A stretch of 64,000 nucleotides of DNA from Bacteroidota bacterium (GCA_023460855.1 JAEWOS010000018.1:124001-188000); one strand, 5' to 3'; counted from the stretch's first letter, positions 33,735-42,425 are shown. The notes: a model not told the origin generated them from the sequence alone. Made by a program: numbers and translations.

Positions 33735-35672
33735 TTATTTACCAAACTCAAATCCGGTATCTGCTTCCTTTTTAAAATGTGTAATGAAATCTTCCAGTTT
33801 CATTGTTCCTAAATCTCCCTGTCCGCGTCTTCTCACAGAAACTGTCTGCGAATTTTCTTCATTTTCTCCAACGATAAGCATGTACGGATACTTGTTGATT
33901 TCGGCGTCTCTGATTTTCTTACCTGTTTTTTCGTTGCGGTCGTCAATCAGGCCGCTAATATCGTGATTTTCCAATAATTGTGAAACTTTTTTCGCGTATT
34001 CCACATATTTTTCGGAAATCGGTAAAATAATGAACTGATCCGGCGCGAGCCAGAGCGGAAAATCACCAGCAGTATTTTCCAGAAGAATCGCGATGAAGCG
34101 TTCCATTGAACCAAACGGAGCACGGTGAATCATTACAGGGCGGTGCTTTTCGCCGTCGCTACCGATGTAATGAAGATCAAATCTTTCCGGTAAATTATAA
34201 TCAACCTGAATGGTTCCGAGCTGCCATTTTCTTCCGAGTGCATCTTTTACCATGAAATCCAGTTTCGGACCATAGAACGCAGCTTCGCCGTATTCCACAA
34301 CAGTTTTCAGACCTTTGTTTTTTGCTGCCTGAATAATTGCAGCTTCGGCTTTTTCCCAGTTGTCATCGGAACCGATATATTTTTCACGGTTCTCGGGATC
34401 GCGAAGAGAAACCTGCGTCACAAAATCTTCAAAACCGAGGCTGTTGAAAACATACATGACGAGATCAATGACATTTTCGAATTCTCCCGAAAGCTGATCC
34501 GGCGTACAGAACAGATGCGCATCATCCTGTGTAAAACCTCGAACTCTGGTCAGTCCGTGAAGTTCACCGGACTGTTCATAACGGTAAACGGTACCAAATT
34601 CTGCGTATCTTTTCGGCAGATCACGGTAAGACCATTGTCCGACTTTAAAAATTTCGCAGTGGTGCGGACAGTTCATTGGTTTCAGGAAAAACTCTTCGCC
34701 TTCATTAGGAGTTTTAATCGACTGGAAAGAATCTGCGCCGTATTTTTCGTAGTGTCCTGATGTTTTATACAGTTCAATATTCCCGATATGCGGAGACATC
34801 ACGAATTCATAGCCCGCTTTTTTCTGTGCTTCGGAAAGGAAATTTTCCAGTTTCTTTCTCAAGGCAGTTCCTTTTGGAAGCCAAAGCGGCAAACCGGCAC
34901 CTACTTTTTCTGAAAACGCAAAAATACCGAGTTCCTTACCAAGCTTACGGTGATCGCGGCGTTTCGCTTCTTCCAGTTTTTCCAGATATTCGGTAAGTTC
35001 TTTTTGTTTCGGAAACGAAATTCCGTAAACGCGTGTCAGCTGTGGATTTTTTTCATTACCGCGCCAGTAAGCTCCGGCTGCATTCAGAATTTTTACGGCT
35101 TTCACAATTCCCGTTGACGGAATATGACCTCCTCTGCACAGATCGGTGAAATTTTCGTGCGTGCAGAACGTGATTTCTCCGTCATTCAGATTTTGAATCA
35201 ATTCGGTTTTGAAAGGGTTGTCGGCATATTCTTTCAGCGCGTCTGCTTTCGAAACTGCGTAAAGGCTGAACTGAGAATCTTTTCTGGCATTTTCCAGCAT
35301 TTTTTTCTCAATTTTTTCAAAATCCTTTTCGCTTAACGTTTCATCGCCAAAATCTACATCATAATAAAATCCATTTTCGATCGCAGGTCCGATCGTCAGT
35401 TTTGCATTCGGATAAAATTCCATCATAGCCTGCGCCAAAAGGTGAGCAGATGAATGCCAGAACGCTTTTTTTCCCAAATCGTCATTCCAGGTCAGAAGCT
35501 GTACGGTAGAATCCTGCGTAATCGGTGTGCTTACTTCAACCTGATTGCCGTTAACCATTGCCGAAATGGTATTTCTTGCAAGGCCTTCACTGATTGATTT
35601 TGCTACATCCAGTGCGGAAACTTCGTGATCGTACTGCCTGATGCTTCCGTCCGGAAGCGTAATATTTACCAT
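33735..35672 (-). CDS. thrS: Threonyl-tRNA synthetase
   Basis: A class II synthetase of 645 residues. TGS domain (residues 1-60, ITLPDGSIRQYD), then the editing domain region with the HSSAHLLAQAM and CRGGHIPSTG zinc-type motifs, the catalytic core with RYAEFGTVYRYEQSGELHGLTRVRGFTQDDAHLFC split into class II motifs 2 and neighbours, motif 3 GSMERFIAIL, and the C-terminal anticodon-binding domain. The start is ATG at 35672, and infC follows 60 bases later. Most of the class II residues can be checked in the text. Confidence 0.98.
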   Translation of the reverse strand: MVNITLPDGSIRQYDHEVSALDVAKSISEGLARNTISAMVNGNQVEVSTPITQDSTVQLLTWNDDLGKKAFWHSSAHLLAQAMMEFYPNAKLTIGPAIENGFYYDVDFGDETLSEKDFEKIEKKMLENARKDSQFSLYAVSKADALKEYADNPFKTELIQNLNDGEITFCTHENFTDLCRGGHIPSTGIVKAVKILNAAGAYWRGNEKNPQLTRVYGISFPKQKELTEYLEKLEEAKRRDHRKLGKELGIFAFSEKVGAGLPLWLPKGTALRKKLENFLSEAQKKAGYEFVMSPHIGNIELYKTSGHYEKYGADSFQSIKTPNEGEEFFLKPMNCPHHCEIFKVGQWSYRDLPKRYAEFGTVYRYEQSGELHGLTRVRGFTQDDAHLFCTPDQLSGEFENVIDLVMYVFNSLGFEDFVTQVSLRDPENREKYIGSDDNWEKAEAAIIQAAKNKGLKTVVEYGEAAFYGPKLDFMVKDALGRKWQLGTIQVDYNLPERFDLHYIGSDGEKHRPVMIHRAPFGSMERFIAILLENTAGDFPLWLAPDQFIILPISEKYVEYAKKVSQLLENHDISGLIDDRNEKTGKKIRDAEINKYPYMLIVGENEENSQTVSVRRRGQGDLGTMKLEDFITHFKKEADTGFEFGK

Positions 35673-35735
35673 GGGAAATTCTTACTTTGTTTAAGATTTG
35701 CAAAAATACGGATTTACGCAGAAATTAAGAATAAA

Positions 35736-35761
35736 AAAGCCGCCTTTCAGCAGCTGTTTTG
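35736..35761 (-). terminator. Terminator after the small gene at 35767
   Basis: On the minus strand AGCTGC pairs with GCGGCT (one G-U), loop of six bases, followed by a T6 run, directly after the stop of the 63-residue ORF. Confidence 0.75.
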
Positions 35762-35766
35762 GGATT

Positions 35767-35958
35767 TTAATTTTGTTCGGTGTTGTCGGTTTTACCGGTT
35801 TCCGTATGTTCAGAAGTTTTTTTGATCTGTTCTTCCGCCTTATCACCTCCTTCCGGAATCTTTTGTGACGACGCCGGAATATTGGCAATGTCCTGATTCT
35901 CTTTCTTTATTTCTGATTTTTCCGGTTTTTCCCGGTTTTTATTTTTGTTATCTTCCAT
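35767..35958 (-). CDS. Small hydrophilic hypothetical protein
   Basis: A 63-residue protein, almost wholly Lys, Glu, Asn, Asp, Gln, Thr and Ser, without hydrophobic segments, so probably disordered. It lies 15 bases after the DUF4230 gene on the same strand and ends at a good hairpin terminator, which supports a real gene at the end of an operon. No family recognised. Confidence 0.6.
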   Translation of the reverse strand: MEDNKNKNREKPEKSEIKKENQDIANIPASSQKIPEGGDKAEEQIKKTSEHTETGKTDNTEQN

Positions 35959-35973
35959 CTTAATTCAAATTAT

Positions 35974-36579
35974 TTAAAGGTTATTGATCGGCAATGTGTT
36001 GGTTCTGTCCACGATTTCGTAATTTAATGCTTTTGCAAGGACGAGAATGCTGTTCAGGTTATCTTTCAGCTGTTTGCTTCCGTCTGCGCGCAGTTTTTTC
36101 TGATCGACTCTGCGGTAAGCATCATCTTTGGCGGTTTGGGTCACTTTCTTGATCTGGTTTTCGTCAATTCTGTTGAAAAAGCTGTCGTCCATGCTCTGAA
36201 TTTCTACATTGGGAGAAATCCTGATATCGGCTTCGGGAAGTGATTCTATAATCAGGCGTCTGTTAACCGAATCGACATCGATTTTCATCTTATTCAGATC
36301 GTACGAAACCTGCGCGTTTGTTTTTGTAAATGTAATAATTTCATTCTCTGAAACTTTATTCCCCAGAATTTTATAGGCAACTTTTGTTTTCATCATGGTT
36401 GAAAAATCCTGTTCCATCACCACCATTTTGTTCATTTTGGTAATCTGGTTTTTCAGGATATAGTAATCGTTGGTGGTTTCCGGCTCACCGGATTCTGTGC
36501 ATTTTCTCATTGTCAGGAAAAGCAGCAGCAAAACTGCAGCTCCCACCATCATTCCCATTAAAAACTGTTGTCGCTTCAA
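35974..36579 (-). CDS. DUF4230 domain-containing membrane protein
   Basis: A 201-residue protein with an N-terminal membrane anchor (MKRQQFLMGMMVGAAVLLLL) and a periplasmic DUF4230 domain (DFSTMMKTKVAYKILGNKV...KMKIDVDSVNRRLIIESLP...RKLRADGSKQ-like). The frame starts with TTG at 36579, which gives a positive N-terminus before the membrane segment; an ATG seven codons later (36558) is the alternative. Function unknown. It sits 2 bases after a thioredoxin-like gene. Confidence 0.82.
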   Translation of the reverse strand: MKRQQFLMGMMVGAAVLLLLFLTMRKCTESGEPETTNDYYILKNQITKMNKMVVMEQDFSTMMKTKVAYKILGNKVSENEIITFTKTNAQVSYDLNKMKIDVDSVNRRLIIESLPEADIRISPNVEIQSMDDSFFNRIDENQIKKVTQTAKDDAYRRVDQKKLRADGSKQLKDNLNSILVLAKALNYEIVDRTNTLPINNL

Positions 36580-36581
36580 AA

Positions 36582-37154
36582 TTATTTTTCTTCTTTTTTA
36601 AAGAGTTGCTTCACTGAAGAATCATATTTTCTGATGATGTCGAGCAGGTCGCGTTCGATCCATCCGGAAGCGGGCATTTCTATAATCCGTCCTATTTCTT
36701 TGTCATACTTGTAAACGATGATGGTGGGCACTTTGTGTACATTATATAATCCTTCTTCGCCGGTCGGAGATTCTTTTTTTCTGTTCAGCGCATAAATCGT
36801 CAGTTTATCCATTGGATAATCTACCGTCTGCAGAATTTTCATCAGTCGCGGAAATTCGCGGTGGCTGTCCGGACACCAGGTTCCCACAAAAACAGTCATT
36901 TTGAATGAATTGATTTTTTCTTTCTTGAGTTGATCTATGGCTTCCTGATCAACTGCGTACTCATTCAGCTCAGTAAGATACCAATCGCTGTAAGGTTCAG
37001 CACTGAAACGGTCTATCGTTTGCGGACCGAGCATCATCTTTCCGTCACCGGTGGTTTCTACCTCGCGGTTCATCACCACTTTCTGGGCAGTGCAGTTCTG
37101 CACCGACAACATCACCGAACAGGCAATAACAGCCGTCTTTATAATTTTTATCAT
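36582..37154 (-). CDS. Secreted thioredoxin-fold protein
   Basis: A 190-residue protein with an export signal (MIKIIKTAVIACSVMLSVQNCTAQ; a Cys is close to the cleavage site, so lipidation is possible). FVGTWCPDSHREF near residue 88 is a thioredoxin-like active-site region with Cys-Pro-Asp-Ser, so only one of the usual two Cys is kept. VHKVPTIIVYKYDKE holds the cis-proline. It probably acts in periplasmic redox or detoxification; with a single Cys it may not be a classical disulfide exchanger. Confidence 0.85.
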   Translation of the reverse strand: MIKIIKTAVIACSVMLSVQNCTAQKVVMNREVETTGDGKMMLGPQTIDRFSAEPYSDWYLTELNEYAVDQEAIDQLKKEKINSFKMTVFVGTWCPDSHREFPRLMKILQTVDYPMDKLTIYALNRKKESPTGEEGLYNVHKVPTIIVYKYDKEIGRIIEMPASGWIERDLLDIIRKYDSSVKQLFKKEEK

Positions 37155-37157
37155 AAA

Positions 37158-37631
37158 TTATTTTCCTAAAATTGATTTTAAATCTGCAGCAGAATAATTT
37201 TTGTTCTTGAGCACTTTGTTATCGGATGTTCTGTGCACATTAAATTTATCTCCGCTCTTTTCATAATAGCTTTCTTCCCCTTTTTCAGCATAATAGGCTA
37301 CTGTTTCCTGTGCCTCCGTTTCGCTGCAGCAGGATTTCGTCATGTTGGACCGCTGAACTTCATCAAAAAGCTGACCGAATTTTTCGCCAAGGCCAAATTC
37401 CAGAACGGCACCACTCAAAACATACTGAAGATCACAGAGCGCATCCGCCACTTCCGTGATATCGTTATCTTCAATAGCCTGTTTCAGTTCGTTGAGTTCC
37501 TCCTGCAAAAGCAAAACCCTGAGATTACATCTTTCCCGGGAAGGAATCTGCGGTGAATCAAGGATTGGAGCGCCGAAAGTACGGTGGAATTCTGCAACCT
37601 GATTTAGCGGATCTATTTTGTCCATATTCAT
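37158..37631 (-). CDS. MazG-like all-alpha nucleotide pyrophosphohydrolase
   Basis: A 157-residue all-alpha NTP-PPase-like protein. LLQEELNELKQAIEDNDITEVADALCDLQYVL gives the EExxE-12-28-ExxD-type metal-binding pattern of the MazG/dUTPase-related fold. The second half (FDEVQRSNMTKSCCSETEA...) is less conserved. It may hydrolyse dUTP or aberrant NTPs. The frame extends to a TTG at 37643; the ATG at 37631 is preferred, and another ATG follows at 37625. It is 3 bases from the thioredoxin-like gene. Confidence 0.82.
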   Translation of the reverse strand: MNMDKIDPLNQVAEFHRTFGAPILDSPQIPSRERCNLRVLLLQEELNELKQAIEDNDITEVADALCDLQYVLSGAVLEFGLGEKFGQLFDEVQRSNMTKSCCSETEAQETVAYYAEKGEESYYEKSGDKFNVHRTSDNKVLKNKNYSAADLKSILGK

Positions 37632-37675
37632 GTGTATAAGCAAATTTAAATAAAAATAATCAAGATTTTCTTACG

Positions 37676-37702
37676 AAAAAGCCGCACCTGAACAGATGCG
37701 GC
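37676..37702 (-). terminator. Terminator of the acyl-CoA dehydrogenase gene
   Basis: On the minus strand GCCGCA pairs with TGCGGC around a 10-base loop, followed by T5. Confidence 0.8.
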
Positions 37703-37723
37703 ATATTTTAGAAAAGCGAAATC

Positions 37724-38863
37724 TTATTTAGTGATATCCCGGCCGATTACCAGTCTTTGAATTTCTGAAGTTCCTTCACCGATGGTGCAAAGCTTACTGT
37801 CGCGGTAGAATTTTTCTGCCGGGAAGTCTTTGGTATAACCATATCCGCCAAAAATCTGTACTGCGTCATTCGAAATTCTTACACAAGCCTCAGAAGCGAA
37901 GAGTTTTGCCATTGCACCTTCTTTGGTCATTTTCTGTTTGCTGTCCTTTAAAGTTGCAGCTCTTCTGATCAGCAATTCCGATGCATCAATTTCGGTAGCC
38001 ATATCTGCAAGCATAAAGTTAATTGCCTGGAATTCTGAAATTGCGCGGCCAAACTGATGTCTTTCTTGTGCATATTTCAGGGCGGCTTTATAAGCTCCTC
38101 TTGCAATTCCGAGAGAAAGCGCCGCGATAGAAATTCGGCCTCCGTCCAGAATTTTCATGGCCTGCTTGAATCCTTCACCAACTTCCCCAAGTCTGTGTGA
38201 ATCAGGAACACGTACATTATCAAAAATCAGTTCAGCGGTTTCTGATGCGCGCATACCCAGTTTATTCTCTTTTTTCCCGGAAGAAAAACCTTCCATTCCC
38301 TTTTCGAGAACGAACGCTGTAGAATTGTTCTTGGCACCTTTTTCACCGGTACGTGTCATTACCACTGCGATATCACCCGAAATTGCATGCGTGATGAAAT
38401 TTTTTGCACCGTTGATGATCCAGTCATCACCGTCTTTCACCGCGGTTGTGCTCATTCCTCCGGAATCTGAACCGGTGTTGTGTTCTGTAAGTCCCCATGC
38501 TCCGATTACCTGACCTGAAGCAAGTTTTGGCAACCATTTGTGACGCTGCTCTTCATTTCCGAATTCATAAATATGATTGGTACATAGTGAATTATGTGCA
38601 GCAACCGAAAGTCCGATTGATGGATCAACCTGTGATATTTCGTCAAGTATGGTTACGTATTCCTGGTATCCAAGTCCAGATCCTCCATATTCTTCAGGAA
38701 TTACAATTCCCATAAAGCCCATTTCGCCAAGCTGGTGAAAAAGTTCTACCGGAAACGTCTGGCTTTCATCCCATTCCATGATGTTGGGACGGATATTTTT
38801 TTCAGCAAAGTCTTTGGCTGTTTCTGCAATCATCTGCAGGTTATCTTGTACTTCTGCGCTCAT
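37724..38863 (-). CDS. Acyl-CoA dehydrogenase
   Basis: A flavoenzyme of 379 residues that oxidises acyl-CoA thioesters to enoyl-CoA. FAD-binding segments are GAWGLTEHNTGSDSGG near residue 125 and INGAKNFITHA near 155. A C-terminal helical domain has the catalytic-base region QIFGGYGYTKDFPAEKFYRD, then IGEGTSEIQRLVIGR. The chain-length specificity is not clear from sequence; short-chain or branched-chain substrates are plausible. The frame starts with TTG at 38881, but the ATG at 38863 is chosen. Confidence 0.94.
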   Translation of the reverse strand: MSAEVQDNLQMIAETAKDFAEKNIRPNIMEWDESQTFPVELFHQLGEMGFMGIVIPEEYGGSGLGYQEYVTILDEISQVDPSIGLSVAAHNSLCTNHIYEFGNEEQRHKWLPKLASGQVIGAWGLTEHNTGSDSGGMSTTAVKDGDDWIINGAKNFITHAISGDIAVVMTRTGEKGAKNNSTAFVLEKGMEGFSSGKKENKLGMRASETAELIFDNVRVPDSHRLGEVGEGFKQAMKILDGGRISIAALSLGIARGAYKAALKYAQERHQFGRAISEFQAINFMLADMATEIDASELLIRRAATLKDSKQKMTKEGAMAKLFASEACVRISNDAVQIFGGYGYTKDFPAEKFYRDSKLCTIGEGTSEIQRLVIGRDITK

Positions 38864-39017
38864 ATTTTTAGTTTGCTTCAAAGATAGTTATTTTAAGATT
38901 ATATGTATGGCTTTTCACCATTTGGAATTCGTTCTCATGTTGCTGCATTCGTGATATTTATAATCTTAAATTTTTATTAAATTTTTATCTTATTCTAATT
39001 CAGGGCATTAAAATGGT

Positions 39018-39025
39018 TAATTTTG
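39018..39025 (+). promoter_or_regulatory. Putative -7 element of the endonuclease gene
   Basis: TAATTTTG, matching TAnnTTTG, 19 bases before the ATG at 39045. No clear -33 element at the right spacing. Confidence 0.4.
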
Positions 39026-39044
39026 CATCCGAAAAAGCTTTTTT

Positions 39045-40937
39045 ATGAAAAAATATTTATTACCTGCACTTCTTTTGCCTTTTCTGGCGTTTTCTCAGGT
39101 TCCCGCCGGTTATTATAACGGGACAGCCGGTTTAACAGGTTTTGCACTAAAATCCAAATTACACGAAATAATTTCACAAAAAGTATACTCCTATAATTAC
39201 AGCAGAATACCAGATTTTTATCCGCAGACTGATGCCGATAATTACTATGAGAATAACGGCAGTTTGCTCGATATTTATTCAGAAAATCCTGTGGGTACTG
39301 AAACGGAATATAATTTCACACAGCTCGTAGGTTCCGCTTCAGGTGAGGGAACAGGATTTAACCGTGAGCACGGAATGCCGCAAAGTACCTATTACGGAGT
39401 TTACCCGATGTATTCAGATTTTCATTATCTGATTCCTGCTGATGCATGGATTAACCAGAGAAGGAGTAATTATCCGTATGCCCGAAATAACGGAAACAAC
39501 ACCATATTTTCCAACGGCAGTAAACTCGGGAACAGTACAACGCCGGGTTATTCCAACCTTGTATATGAACCGATAAACGAATTTAAAGGTGATGTCGCGC
39601 GTTATCTTCTTTATTTTGTGACGAGATACGAAGGTTCGCTGAATGTATTTAATCATATGCTGACCGTTTCTCCGCTGGACGGAAGCGAAGAAAAAGGCTA
39701 CGAAAACTGGTACATTACAATGTTGCTGGACTGGCATAACCTCGATCCGGTTTCTCAGAAGGAAATCGACAGAAACAATGCCGTATACAATATTCAGAAA
39801 ATAAGAAATCCGTTCGTAGATAATCCTGCGTGGGTTACATCGATCTGGGGAACTGCTGCTGATACGGTTGCTCCGCAGGCGCCAACAGCTCTTACCGTTA
39901 CAGAAACCGGCGAATCTTACGTGAAACTTTCCTGGCAGCCAAGTCCTGATGCTGATGTTTTGGGATACAATATTTATGTTGACGGAGTCCTTTCCGGATA
40001 TTCCAAAACGAATACCTATTTTCTGGACCGCCTTGCGCCTTCCAGCACCCGTAATATTTCTGTAAAAGCGTATGATGCAGGTTATCTGCTTTCGCCGGAC
40101 AGTAATTTGGTTTCGGCTTCTACACTCGCTTCTGATGCGCTTGCACGCGACTTGATGATTACAAAATATATCGAAGGAACAACAAGCAGTACCAACGGTG
40201 TTTATAACAATGCGATTGAAATTACCAATAAGACAGGGCATCCTGTAAACCTGAATAACTACCACCTTTCGATTCAGTTTAAAGGTTCGGGAACTACTTA
40301 TTATTTTTCTGACAGCTATATGCTTGAAGGAACGATTCAGCCTGGCGAAAGCAAGGTAATTATCAATCCGGATGCGTCTTTTGCCTCTTATGCGGTGAAT
40401 TCTGCGGATGTGGTAACCAGCGCTCCGCCTTTAACCTATTCAGGTTCGCACTATATCGAGCTTTCCTACGCAACGAAATATCTGAAAACTGCTTCCACGA
40501 ATAATTACGATCTGTCCTATACCACGGTTGATGCAGTTGGTTTTAAAGATACTACAAATACCTTAGGTAACATTTCACTTTACCGTAATGCGAATGTGAC
40601 GGATCCTAATGTGAATTTTACTATTTCCGAGTGGACGCAGCATCCGATAAATTATACAGTTGGGCTTGGTGAAGATCTTGTTTTGAATACACAGCAAGTT
40701 TTTGCTTCGTCTGGTCTGAAGGTGTATCCGAATCCTGTGAAAGACGGTATAATCTATGTGTCGGGAACTGATTTGAACAGAATAAAATCTGCTTCAATTC
40801 TCGATATGTCCGGAAGAATGGTTCTCGATCTAAAAAATCCGTTTAGAAATGGTGATGCTATTGATGTATCAGCGCTCACAACCGGAAATTATATTCTGAA
40901 ACTCGATCAGCAGGTTTTCAAGATCGTGAAGAAATAG
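39045..40937 (+). CDS. Secreted endonuclease I with fibronectin III/lamin-tail-like domains and T9SS sorting tail
   Basis: A 630-residue exported nuclease. Signal peptide MKKYLLPALLLPFLAFSQ; an EndA/NucM-type domain to about residue 265 with the FNREHGMPQSTYYG catalytic site and DFHYLIPADAWINQRR; a fibronectin III domain (TALTVTETGESYVKLSWQP...) from about 280; a lamin-tail-like region (NNAIEITNKTGHPVNLNNYHLSIQF) from about 390; and a C-terminal type IX sorting signal (LKVYPNPVKDGIIYVSG...NYILKLDQQVFKIVKK). It likely digests external DNA. The stop is 12 bases before the first half-site of the satD repeat array. Confidence 0.94.
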   Translation: MKKYLLPALLLPFLAFSQVPAGYYNGTAGLTGFALKSKLHEIISQKVYSYNYSRIPDFYPQTDADNYYENNGSLLDIYSENPVGTETEYNFTQLVGSASGEGTGFNREHGMPQSTYYGVYPMYSDFHYLIPADAWINQRRSNYPYARNNGNNTIFSNGSKLGNSTTPGYSNLVYEPINEFKGDVARYLLYFVTRYEGSLNVFNHMLTVSPLDGSEEKGYENWYITMLLDWHNLDPVSQKEIDRNNAVYNIQKIRNPFVDNPAWVTSIWGTAADTVAPQAPTALTVTETGESYVKLSWQPSPDADVLGYNIYVDGVLSGYSKTNTYFLDRLAPSSTRNISVKAYDAGYLLSPDSNLVSASTLASDALARDLMITKYIEGTTSSTNGVYNNAIEITNKTGHPVNLNNYHLSIQFKGSGTTYYFSDSYMLEGTIQPGESKVIINPDASFASYAVNSADVVTSAPPLTYSGSHYIELSYATKYLKTASTNNYDLSYTTVDAVGFKDTTNTLGNISLYRNANVTDPNVNFTISEWTQHPINYTVGLGEDLVLNTQQVFASSGLKVYPNPVKDGIIYVSGTDLNRIKSASILDMSGRMVLDLKNPFRNGDAIDVSALTTGNYILKLDQQVFKIVKK

Positions 40938-40948
40938 AACGGGATTTA

Positions 40949-41070
40949 CTTATATCCGTCTATTATAAGTCCTAAAGCTTATATTGGGTTTTTATAAGGT
41001 ATTTTGCTTATAATTTCTCCTTATAAGCTTTTTTACTTATATGTTTTTATTATAAGTTCTTTTGCTTATT
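40949..41070. repeat. Regular 29-bp array of CTTATA-N9-TATAAG palindromes upstream of satD
   Basis: CTTATA begins at 40949, 40978, 41007 and 41036 (then CTTAT at 41065), and TATAAG begins at 40964, 40993, 41022 and 41051. Every step is exactly 29 bases. Half-sites alternate every 15 and 14 bases. Spacers differ in sequence, so only the half-sites are conserved. The array fills the whole space between the endonuclease stop and the satD promoter, and the last half-site overlaps the -7 element. This is the picture of a multi-site operator, probably bound by SatD itself. Confidence 0.9.
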
Positions 41071-41074
41071 TTTG
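41067..41074 (+). promoter_or_regulatory. Putative -7 element of satD
   Basis: TATTTTTG lies directly before the start; transcription would begin at or within a few bases of the ATG (41079), so the message would be nearly leaderless. It overlaps the fifth CTTAT half-site. Confidence 0.55.
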
Positions 41075-41078
41075 CGGA

Positions 41079-41684
41079 ATGATTGCGGTGATTACAGGAG
41101 ACATTGTCAATTCCCAAAAAGAACACGCTGAAACATGGCTGAAAAGCCTCAAAAACCTTCTTGCCTCATGGTCGGAAACGCCTGAGACCTGGGAAGTTTA
41201 CCGCGGAGACGAATTCCAGGTGAAATGCAGCAGGGAAGAAGCTTTGTGGAAAGCCGTGGCCATTAAATCCCTGATAAAGACACACGAAAATCTCGATGTA
41301 AGGTTAGCGATCGGAATCGGCGATGAAGATTTCAAATCGGAAAAGATTACAGAATCCAACGGCTCCGCTTATGTAAATTCCGGAAGGCTCCTTTCAGAAA
41401 TAAAGGAAGATCACAGAAATCTGGCAATTGCAACTCCGGATGCTCAGCTTAATGAAGACCTGAATCTCCTTTTCAAATGGACCTTGCTCGATTTTGATAA
41501 CTGGTCAGCCGTTTCGGCCGAAATTATTCATATGCTTACTCAGGAGCCGAACATCAGTCAGGAACAGGCAGCGCAGAAACTCAGCATTTCGCAGTCATCC
41601 GTAAGTCAGCGTCTGAAAAGGGCAAACTTCGATCTGCTTCTGGAAACCGACCGCTATTTCCGAAAAAAAATTACCCAGCTTTAA
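41079..41684 (+). CDS. satD: SatD-family protein, cyclase-like N-terminal region plus C-terminal helix-turn-helix
   Basis: A 201-residue cytoplasmic protein of the SatD family, whose function is not established. N-terminal part: MIAVITGDIVNSQ (Asp8), then WEVYRGDEFQVK (residues 38-49) and VRLAIGIGD (74-82), then SNGSAYVNSGRLL. This spacing recalls nucleotidyl-cyclase/GGDEF palm motifs (Asp, RGDEF hairpin, GIG strand); that is my inference. C-terminal part: residues 158-182 (NISQEQAAQKLSISQSSVSQRL) form a helix-turn-helix. The open frame runs up to a TTG at 41004 inside the repeat array; the ATG at 41079 is chosen. It is 6 bases before the DUF3307 gene. Confidence 0.9.
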   Translation: MIAVITGDIVNSQKEHAETWLKSLKNLLASWSETPETWEVYRGDEFQVKCSREEALWKAVAIKSLIKTHENLDVRLAIGIGDEDFKSEKITESNGSAYVNSGRLLSEIKEDHRNLAIATPDAQLNEDLNLLFKWTLLDFDNWSAVSAEIIHMLTQEPNISQEQAAQKLSISQSSVSQRLKRANFDLLLETDRYFRKKITQL

Positions 41685-41690
41685 AATAAA

Positions 41691-42392
41691 ATGATCCTCA
41701 TACAACTCATACTGGCGCATCTTATCGGAGATTTTCTCCTGCAGCCAAAAAAATGGGTGGAGGACAAGGAACAGCGGACTTACCGCAGCAAATATCTGTA
41801 CCTTCATGTACTGATTCATGCTGCACTCGTCATGATTCTGCTCTGGGATCTGAACTTGTGGTGGATCGCAGTAATAATCGGGGTTTCCCATTATATGATC
41901 GATTTAATTAAACTTGAATTCCAAAAACCGAAAACAAAGAAGATATGGTTTTTTGCAGACCAGTTTCTGCATATCGCCGTCATTGTTGCAATTGGCGTTT
42001 ATCAACAGCAAATCAGCGTGGAAATATTCGGCAATCATGAATTTCTAAAATACCTTGCAGGAGTAGTGTTCCTTACAACACCGGTTTCTGTAATTATGCG
42101 GATTCTGCTTTCAACATGGACGCCTTCCACCACGCATCAGTCCAATCTGGAAACTGAAAGTCTGACAAATGCCGGAAAATACATCGGAATTCTGGAACGA
42201 CTGCTGGTATTTACCTTTATTTCAGTAAATCACTGGGAAGGAGTCGGGTTTATGATTGCGGCAAAATCAATATTCAGATTCAGCGACCTTGCGCAGGCAA
42301 AACAGCGGAAACTGACAGAATACGTGCTGATCGGAACACTTTTAAGTTTCGGAATTGCGGTTTGCACTGCCATTCTGATTCATTATTTATAA
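41691..42392 (+). CDS. DUF3307 membrane protein
   Basis: A 233-residue integral membrane protein with about five segments (near 38-60, 80-100, 118-138, 170-190 and 212-232). HLIGDFLLQPKKW at the N-terminus, SHYMIDLIKL near 73 and FADQFLH near 93 contain His/Asp pairs, similar in arrangement to membrane-bound metal hydrolases of the YdjM type (inference). Always paired with satD in organisms I know of. The 33 bases after it lead directly to purC, so the satD-DUF3307-purC-purF order may form one operon. Confidence 0.87.
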   Translation: MILIQLILAHLIGDFLLQPKKWVEDKEQRTYRSKYLYLHVLIHAALVMILLWDLNLWWIAVIIGVSHYMIDLIKLEFQKPKTKKIWFFADQFLHIAVIVAIGVYQQQISVEIFGNHEFLKYLAGVVFLTTPVSVIMRILLSTWTPSTTHQSNLETESLTNAGKYIGILERLLVFTFISVNHWEGVGFMIAAKSIFRFSDLAQAKQRKLTEYVLIGTLLSFGIAVCTAILIHYL

Positions 42393-42425
42393 AGAATATT
42401 AACAAAAAGAAATCTCAATAATACA

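Noticed and set aside
40949..41070. CRISPR array at the satD upstream repeats
   Set aside because: Period of 29 bases fits in number only. Conserved parts are 6-base half-sites with 8-9 base variable gaps, there are no long identical repeats and no cas genes.
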